Shown here: piece by piece, positions 59,986 to 64,000 of the stretch
How the letters are laid out: every line of letters starts with the position of its first letter
Numbering within the stretch: the first letter of the stretch is position 1
DNA from: Microbacterium aurum
Lineage (GTDB): Bacteria > Actinomycetota > Actinomycetes > Actinomycetales > Microbacteriaceae
Assembly (NCBI RefSeq): GCF_016907815.1
Contig: NZ_JAFBCQ010000001.1
Span: forward strand, 372,001 to 436,000
DNA: 64,000 bases
Direction of reading: 5' to 3'
The notes under the pieces: model-generated
Databases searched by the model: none
The model's input: the letters and a program-made list of their open reading frames with translations, nothing else
What the model was told of the DNA's origin: nothing
Position numbers and translations under genes: made by a program

Positions 59986-60543
59986 TCAGACCGCCACGAC
60001 GTCGATCGAACGGATGACGACGGGGTCGATCGGGCGGTCACCGGCCGCGGTCGGCACGGCGGCGATCTCGTCCACGACGGCGCGCGAGGCGTCATCGGCG
60101 ACCTCGCCGAAGATCGTGTGCTTGCCCTGCAGCCACGGCGTCGGGTCGGTCGTGATGAAGAACTGCGAGCCGTTGGTGCCCTCGGCCTTGCCGGTGATGG
60201 CATTGCGGCGAAGACCCGCGTTGGCCATCGCGAGGATGTACGGGCTGTTGAAGTTCAGCTCCGGGTGGATCTCATCGTCGAAGTTGTAGCCCGGTCCGCC
60301 CACGCCCTGCCCGAGCGGGTCGCCGCCCTGGATCATGAAGTTCGGGATGATGCGGTGGAAGATGACGTCGGTGTAGAGCGGTCCCTCACCGGGCTTGCCC
60401 GTCGCGGGGTGCGTCCAGGCCTGCGAGCCGTCGGCGAGGCCGGTGAAGTTCTGCACCGTGCGGGGCGCGTGGTCGCCGAAGAGGTTCACGACGATGTCGC
60501 CGTGGTTGGTGTGGATCGTCGCAACAGCGGTGTGGATCGGCAT
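59986..60543 (-). CDS. cyclophilin-type peptidyl-prolyl cis-trans isomerase
   Basis: 185 residues from ATG 60543 (ATG 60552 also possible). Cyclophilin motifs: TVQNFTGLADG, FHRIIPNFMIQGGDPLGQG, GMANAG-type ILAMANAGLRRNA, GSQFFITTDPTPWLQGKHTIFGEV. Cytoplasmic, no signal. Accelerates proline isomerisation during protein folding. It is the standard neighbour of the rhomboid gene in Microbacteriaceae. Confidence 0.95.
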   Translation of the reverse strand: MPIHTAVATIHTNHGDIVVNLFGDHAPRTVQNFTGLADGSQAWTHPATGKPGEGPLYTDVIFHRIIPNFMIQGGDPLGQGVGGPGYNFDDEIHPELNFNSPYILAMANAGLRRNAITGKAEGTNGSQFFITTDPTPWLQGKHTIFGEVADDASRAVVDEIAAVPTAAGDRPIDPVVIRSIDVVAV

Positions 60544-60656
60544 GCTTAGCATTCTCTCACCTGTCAACCCCTCGCGCCATCGGGCCCGTCTGGCAAGATG
60601 GGGATATTCGTACCGCCGTGATGACGGACATCAGCCGGAACCCCAGGGAGGGCACC

Positions 60657-61235
60657 GTGAGCCTCAGCCGTAAGCGCAAGAAGGAACTCCGCAAGCTCCA
60701 GGAGCAGGCATCGACGCTGTGGGAGTCGCAGCAGGTGCTGCTCGGCCAGGCCGGGCACGTCGCCCGCGAAGCCGGTCGCCAGCTCGGCCACTACAACCGC
60801 GAGCAGGTCGTTCCCACCGTGCAGCACACGTACGAGAAGTACGCCGCCCCGTACGTGAACCAGGGTCTGCAGACCTCCGCACGTGTCTACAACCAGCGCG
60901 TCGCGCCCGCCGTCGGGGCTCTCATCGGCTCGGCGCTGTCGGTGTGGGATGCCGCCAACGAGAAGCGCGAGGCTCTCGCCGCCGGCCGCGGGTTCGGCTC
61001 GATCGACATCGCGAAGCTGCAGAAGGCGGCCGACAAGTACGGGAAGAATGCCGCGAAGAAGCTCGCCGTGTCCGCGCCCGCCCCGGCGAAGAAGGGGATC
61101 GGCGCCGGTGGCGTGATCGCCATCATCCTCGGTGTCGCCGCTGCGGCCGGTGTTCTCTACGCCGCGTGGCAGACGCTCCGCGCCGACGACGAGCTCTGGG
61201 TCGCGGACGACCCGCTGCGCGCCCCCGACGCCTGA
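60657..61235 (+). CDS. conserved actinobacterial membrane-associated protein, unknown
   Basis: 192 residues from GTG 60657 (GGAGGG upstream). Basic N-terminus, long helical region with VAREAGRQLGHYNREQVVPTV and NQGLQTSARVYNQRV, one membrane segment near the end (GVIAIILGVAAAAGVLYAAW) and the tail DDELWVADD. The same pattern recurs in actinobacteria beside the cyclophilin gene. It may be a cell-envelope or DNA-associated protein; no function is established. Confidence 0.75.
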   Translation: MSLSRKRKKELRKLQEQASTLWESQQVLLGQAGHVAREAGRQLGHYNREQVVPTVQHTYEKYAAPYVNQGLQTSARVYNQRVAPAVGALIGSALSVWDAANEKREALAAGRGFGSIDIAKLQKAADKYGKNAAKKLAVSAPAPAKKGIGAGGVIAIILGVAAAAGVLYAAWQTLRADDELWVADDPLRAPDA

Positions 61236-61258
61236 CCCGCCCCGCACCCGCCGCTCCC

Positions 61259-61296
61259 GGTCGTTGAGCGAGCGAGGAACGAGCGAGACGAAACGC
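61259..61296. repeat. short intergenic repeat (GTTGAGCGAGCGA type)
   Basis: GGTCGTTGAGCGAGCGAGG...GAGCGAGACGAAACGC, a repeat form I recognise from many Microbacteriaceae intergenic regions. It abuts the start codon of the ybaK-like gene. Confidence 0.5.
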
Positions 61297-61297
61297 G

Positions 61298-61780
61298 ATG
61301 ACCACCCCTGACGCCCTCGCGCGCGTGCGCTACGCCGCTGCCGCGCGCGGCCTCGAGATTGAGCTGCGCGAGCGACCCGCGGCATCCTCTCTGCACGAGG
61401 CCGCCGCACTGCTGGGTCTCACGCTGGCCGACATCGTCAAGACGCTCGTGGTCAAACGGTCCGACGACAGCTACCTGTTCGCGCTCATCCCGGGGGACCG
61501 GGCGATCTCGTGGCCGAAGCTGCGCGCGCTCGTGGGCGTGAACAAGCTGCGCCTGCCCGAGCCGGAGCTTGCGCTCGCGGCGACCGGATACGAGCGGGGC
61601 ACGATCACCCCGATCGGCAGCGCGCAGGACTGGCCCGTGTACGCGGATGCCTCAATCGCCGGCCGGCGCATCGCGATGGGCGCCGGCGCGCACGGCTACA
61701 GCCTGTTCGTCGATGCCGACGACCTGATCGCGGCCTACCAGGCCGTCGTCGCCGACATCTCACAGCCCGCCGCGCCCTGA
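61298..61780 (+). CDS. YbaK/EbsC-family aminoacyl-tRNA deacylase
   Basis: 160 residues. Motifs: TSLHEAAALLGLTLADIVKTLVVKRSDD, FALIPGDRAISWPKLRAL, GVNKLRLPEPEL, and YERGTITPIG with the invariant GxxxP region. Deacylates mischarged tRNAs (Cys/Ala-tRNA type) in trans. The gene follows directly on a short repeat; there is no clear Shine-Dalgarno other than GAGCGAG. Confidence 0.9.
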   Translation: MTTPDALARVRYAAAARGLEIELRERPAASSLHEAAALLGLTLADIVKTLVVKRSDDSYLFALIPGDRAISWPKLRALVGVNKLRLPEPELALAATGYERGTITPIGSAQDWPVYADASIAGRRIAMGAGAHGYSLFVDADDLIAAYQAVVADISQPAAP

Positions 61781-61793
61781 CGGCCCCCACCCC

Positions 61794-61833
61794 GGTGATC
61801 GAGTAGCCGCGAGGAACGAGCGGCGTACCGAGA
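61794..61833. repeat. short intergenic repeat (GATCGAGTAGCCGCGA type)
   Basis: GTGATCGAGTAGCCGCGAGG...CGGCGTACCGAGATCAG: imperfect inverted arms GATC(G/A)AGTA / TACCGAGATC. A form common between convergent genes in this family, here between the ybaK-like and NUDIX genes; it could end both transcripts. Confidence 0.5.
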
Positions 61834-62256
61834 TCAGAGCCCCGCCATCTCCAGCCCGATGTCGACGAGCTGCACGTGCTGCAGGTCGGCGATCTCGGCG
61901 ACGGGGAACCAGCCCGCGCGGTCGGTGGAGCCGCCCACCTCGTTGCGCAGCCGACCACCGGTGATGCGGGCGCGGTAGAGGATGCGCAGGGTGTGGAGGG
62001 GAGCATCGGCGCCGGGCGTGATGCGCTGTCGCGCGGGGATCACGCGGGAGTGGATGCCGAGGAGATCGCCCAGTTCCACGTGAAACCCGGTCTCTTCCAG
62101 GACCTCGCGGCGCGCGGCATCGGCGGGATCCTCACCGGGCTCGAGTCCGCCGCCCGGCAGCGTCCACGCGGCGCGGCGCCCCTCGTTCCAATGGGCCAGC
62201 AGCACTCGCCCCTCGTCGTCGACGATGACGGCATAGGCCGCGACGCGGAGGTCCAT
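61834..62256 (-). CDS. NUDIX hydrolase
   Basis: 140 residues. Full NUDIX box GGGLEPGEDPADAARREVLEETGF (about 36-59), preceded by VDDEGRVLLAHWNEG. Hydrolyses a nucleoside diphosphate linked to another moiety; substrate not predictable. Stands alone on the minus strand. Confidence 0.93.
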   Translation of the reverse strand: MDLRVAAYAVIVDDEGRVLLAHWNEGRRAAWTLPGGGLEPGEDPADAARREVLEETGFHVELGDLLGIHSRVIPARQRITPGADAPLHTLRILYRARITGGRLRNEVGGSTDRAGWFPVAEIADLQHVQLVDIGLEMAGL

Positions 62257-62309
62257 CCCGCCACCCTACCGAGGTCGCTGGTCCGCGGCGGTCAGGCAGG
62301 ATGGGGGAC

Positions 62310-62702
62310 ATGGACGAGAAGCACCGTGCGTCGAGCTGGTCACTGGCAGGTGCCGAGGGCTCACCGCTCACGGTCTCAGAGATCCGCGCGCTCCTGACCG
62401 ATCGGGCGGCCGCCGGGAGTCTCACCACGGTGCTGCAGTCGGACACCGGCCTGATGCTGCACCTCGTCACGAACCGCCAGCGGGTCATGGTCATGCTCAT
62501 GGGGGCCGACGGGAGCGCCGGGCATGCGATCGACGACGGCGCGCAGGGGACGAGCGGTGGCTACCTGCTCGAGAACGGACAGGAGGACGAGTACGCGGAC
62601 CGTGACACACTCGCGCTCCCGGACGCGCTCTCCGTGGTCGAGTGGATCCTCATCCACGGCGCGGCGCCCGAGATCGGCTGGTCGATCGACGTGCCCGGTT
62701 GA
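62310..62702 (+). CDS. Imm1-like protein, solitary
   Basis: 130 residues from ATG 62310 (GGGGGA upstream; ATG 62301 possible). SEIRALLTDRAAAGSLTTVL, LMLHLVTNRQRVMVMLMG, and the C-terminal ALSVVEWILIHGAAPEIGW fit the Imm1 family of immunity proteins as I remember it. No toxin gene is next to it, so it may be an orphan immunity protein or a housekeeping relative. Function inferred. Confidence 0.55.
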   Translation: MDEKHRASSWSLAGAEGSPLTVSEIRALLTDRAAAGSLTTVLQSDTGLMLHLVTNRQRVMVMLMGADGSAGHAIDDGAQGTSGGYLLENGQEDEYADRDTLALPDALSVVEWILIHGAAPEIGWSIDVPG

Positions 62703-62738
62703 TCCCGCTACCTACTGAGGCCAAGGATCGATGTGATG

Positions 62739-62811
62739 TGGAGCCTAGGAGATTCGAACTCCTGACATCCTGCTTGCAAAGCAGGCGCTCTACCAACTGA
62801 GCTAAGGCCCC
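62739..62811 (-). tRNA. tRNA-Ala (TGC)
   Basis: 73 nt, no encoded CCA. Acceptor GGGGCCT/AGGCTCC (one GU), D-arm GCTC..GAGC, anticodon arm CTGCT-TTGCAAA-GCAG with TGC, T-arm with GTTCGAATC. Lies between the Imm1-like gene and tRNA-Ile. Confidence 0.95.
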
Positions 62812-62834
62812 GGATGTGGTTGTAGGGGAGGAAT

Positions 62835-62911
62835 TGGTGGGGCTACCAGGACTTGAACCTGGGACCTCTTCATTATCAGTGAAGCGCTCTAACCGCCTGA
62901 GCTATAGCCCC
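62835..62911 (-). tRNA. tRNA-Ile (GAT)
   Basis: 77 nt with encoded CCA. Acceptor GGGGCTA/TAGCCCC, anticodon arm CTTCA-CTGATAA-TGAAG with GAT, T-arm with GTTCAAGTC. Downstream of gyrA-DUF3566 on the same strand, the usual place in this group. Confidence 0.96.
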
Positions 62912-62949
62912 GCAACCTCGTAGACTTTACCCGATTCTCGGGCTCAGCC

Positions 62950-63351
62950 CTAATTGGACGTGAAGCCGACCAGCAGTCCGCCGGTCACCTTCACCATGAG
63001 GTTGTAGATCCCCGCGACCACGGCGCCGAGCACCGTGATGACGATGAGGTTGAGGATCGCCACGATCGCGGCGAACGCCATCACCTGCGGCAGGTCGATG
63101 TAGGTGCTCAACGTGAAGTTGTCGTCGAACGCCGTGAACAGCTCATCGAGCTTGCCGATCAGGCCCGTCGTCTTGATGACCATGAAGACGAGGAACACCG
63201 AGACGATCGTCACGATCGCCAGGGCCACCGCCGCGAGGAAGGACAGCTTGACGGCGGACCAGAAGTCCACGTACACCAGGCGCAGGCGCACCTGCTTGGC
63301 GCTGGTCTTGCTCGAGGACTTCTTGGCGAGCTTGTCGGCTACCGTGCTCAT
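62950..63351 (-). CDS. DUF3566 membrane protein
   Basis: 133 residues. Two membrane segments ([20 protein letters not shown] and [20 protein letters not shown]) with [16 protein letters not shown] before the first, the DUF3566 pattern. Start overlaps the gyrA stop by 4 bp. It is nearly always next to gyrA in actinobacteria; function unknown, probably an envelope protein. Confidence 0.93.
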   Translation of the reverse strand: MSTVADKLAKKSSSKTSAKQVRLRLVYVDFWSAVKLSFLAAVALAIVTIVSVFLVFMVIKTTGLIGKLDELFTAFDDNFTLSTYIDLPQVMAFAAIVAILNLIVITVLGAVVAGIYNLMVKVTGGLLVGFTSN

Positions 63352-64000
63352 GCGTCAGTGTCACTTCCTTCGGGGCTCGCAGTGGAGGGGTCGTCTGCGG
63401 CGTCTGCGGCGTCTGCGTTCTCGGCCGGCTCCTGCTCGTGGCGCAGGGCTCGTTCGCCGTTGCGGGCGATCGCGAGGATGCGGTCATCGTCATCGGGACG
63501 GGCGAACACGACGCCCATGGTGTCGCGGCCCTTGGCGGGCACCTCGGCCACGGCAGAGCGTACCACCTTGCCGCTGGCAAGAACCACCAAGACCTCGTCG
63601 TCCTCCGCGGCGATGAGACCGCCCGCCAGACTGCCCCGATCGTCGTTGAGCTTGGCCACCTTGATGCCCAGGCCCCCGCGTCCCTGCAGCCGGTACTGGT
63701 CGACGGCGGTCCGCTTGGCATAGCCGCCTTCGGTCACGACGAACACGTACCCCTCATCCTTCGCGACCGAGGCCGACAGCAGCGTGTCGCCCTCGCGGAA
63801 GGACATGCCCTTCACGCCCTCGGTGGAGCGGCCCATCGGACGCAGCGAGTCGTCGGTCGCCGTGAACCGCAGCGACATGCCCTGGCGCGAGATGAGCAGG
63901 ATGTCGTCGGTGTCGTCGACCAGCAGCGCGCTGACCAGCTCGTCGCCGCCCTCGGCATCCTCCTGCCCGCGCAGACGGATCGCGATGATCCCGCCCTGGC
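63348..64000 (-). CDS. gyrA: DNA gyrase subunit A, C-terminal part
   Basis: Only the last 216 residues are inside the window. They show the beta-pinwheel repeats of the GyrA C-terminal domain ([64 protein letters not shown]) and an acidic tail ending GSDTDA. This domain wraps DNA and allows negative supercoiling. The pinwheel box itself lies nearer the missing N-terminal side. Confidence 0.97.
   Translation of the reverse strand, partial: QGGIIAIRLRGQEDAEGGDELVSALLVDDTDDILLISRQGMSLRFTATDDSLRPMGRSTEGVKGMSFREGDTLLSASVAKDEGYVFVVTEGGYAKRTAVDQYRLQGRGGLGIKVAKLNDDRGSLAGGLIAAEDDEVLVVLASGKVVRSAVAEVPAKGRDTMGVVFARPDDDDRILAIARNGERALRHEQEPAENADAADAADDPSTASPEGSDTDA

Noticed and set aside
61259..61833. The two short intergenic repeats as a CRISPR array
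   Set aside because: They are single, different repeats without regular spacers; no CRISPR array was seen in the window.

Overview
The window comes from a high-GC actinobacterium, most likely Microbacteriaceae and probably Microbacterium. The right 16 kb (48.1-64 kb) is a core chromosomal block with the actinobacterial order gyrA - DUF3566 - tRNA-Ile - tRNA-Ala - ... - cyclophilin - rhomboid - crgA - class E sortase - pabA-like - pknB - pknA - pbpA - rodA - pstP - fhaB - fhaA - tRNA-Leu. The genus is inferred from gene order and protein style; no 16S gene is present.

The left 48 kb is accessory. 0-5.6 kb (minus strand) holds an sce7725/sce7726 pair and a compact cassette of radical SAM/SPASM protein, thymidylate kinase, endonuclease/exonuclease/phosphatase protein and 5'-nucleotidase. 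5.75-21.4 kb is bracketed by two apparently identical 1311-bp IS3-family copies in direct orientation. Inside are a lactococcin-972-type bacteriocin operon (precursor, lipoprotein, periplasmic adaptor, ABC ATPase, permease), a divergent TetR (gamma-butyrolactone-receptor-like) / AfsA-like synthase / SDR reductase set, and a pile-up of further IS elements (IS1634-like, IS630-like, a second IS3 type) with gene wreckage around them. The AfsA + reductase + receptor trio next to a bacteriocin operon suggests a butyrolactone-type quorum-sensing circuit controlling a secreted bacteriocin. This is the most interesting candidate system in the window.

21.4-24 kb has a lipoprotein gene, an LPXTG surface protein and a small XRE regulator preceded by palindromes. 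24.2-31.5 kb is a minimal type VII secretion locus: an EssC/EccC ATPase with an FHA domain, a WXG100 protein, a small helical partner, a large exported alpha/beta-hydrolase-like protein and a lipoprotein. lsr2 follows at 31.9 kb.

32.4-48.1 kb looks like an integrative conjugative/mobilisable element next to tRNA-Leu(CAG): DUF3846 protein, RHH protein beside a large stem-loop, a cargo trio (SAM methyltransferase, two-TM protein, Gfo/Idh oxidoreductase), two orphan DNA methyltransferases, a TraG/VirD4-like coupling ATPase, a replication-relaxation protein, an ArdA-like antirestriction protein and a large serine recombinase. An IS481-family insertion has replaced the recombinase C-terminus. The core block on the right encodes cell growth and division control: Ser/Thr kinases, their phosphatase, FHA readers, and the SEDS/PBP peptidoglycan synthase pair.
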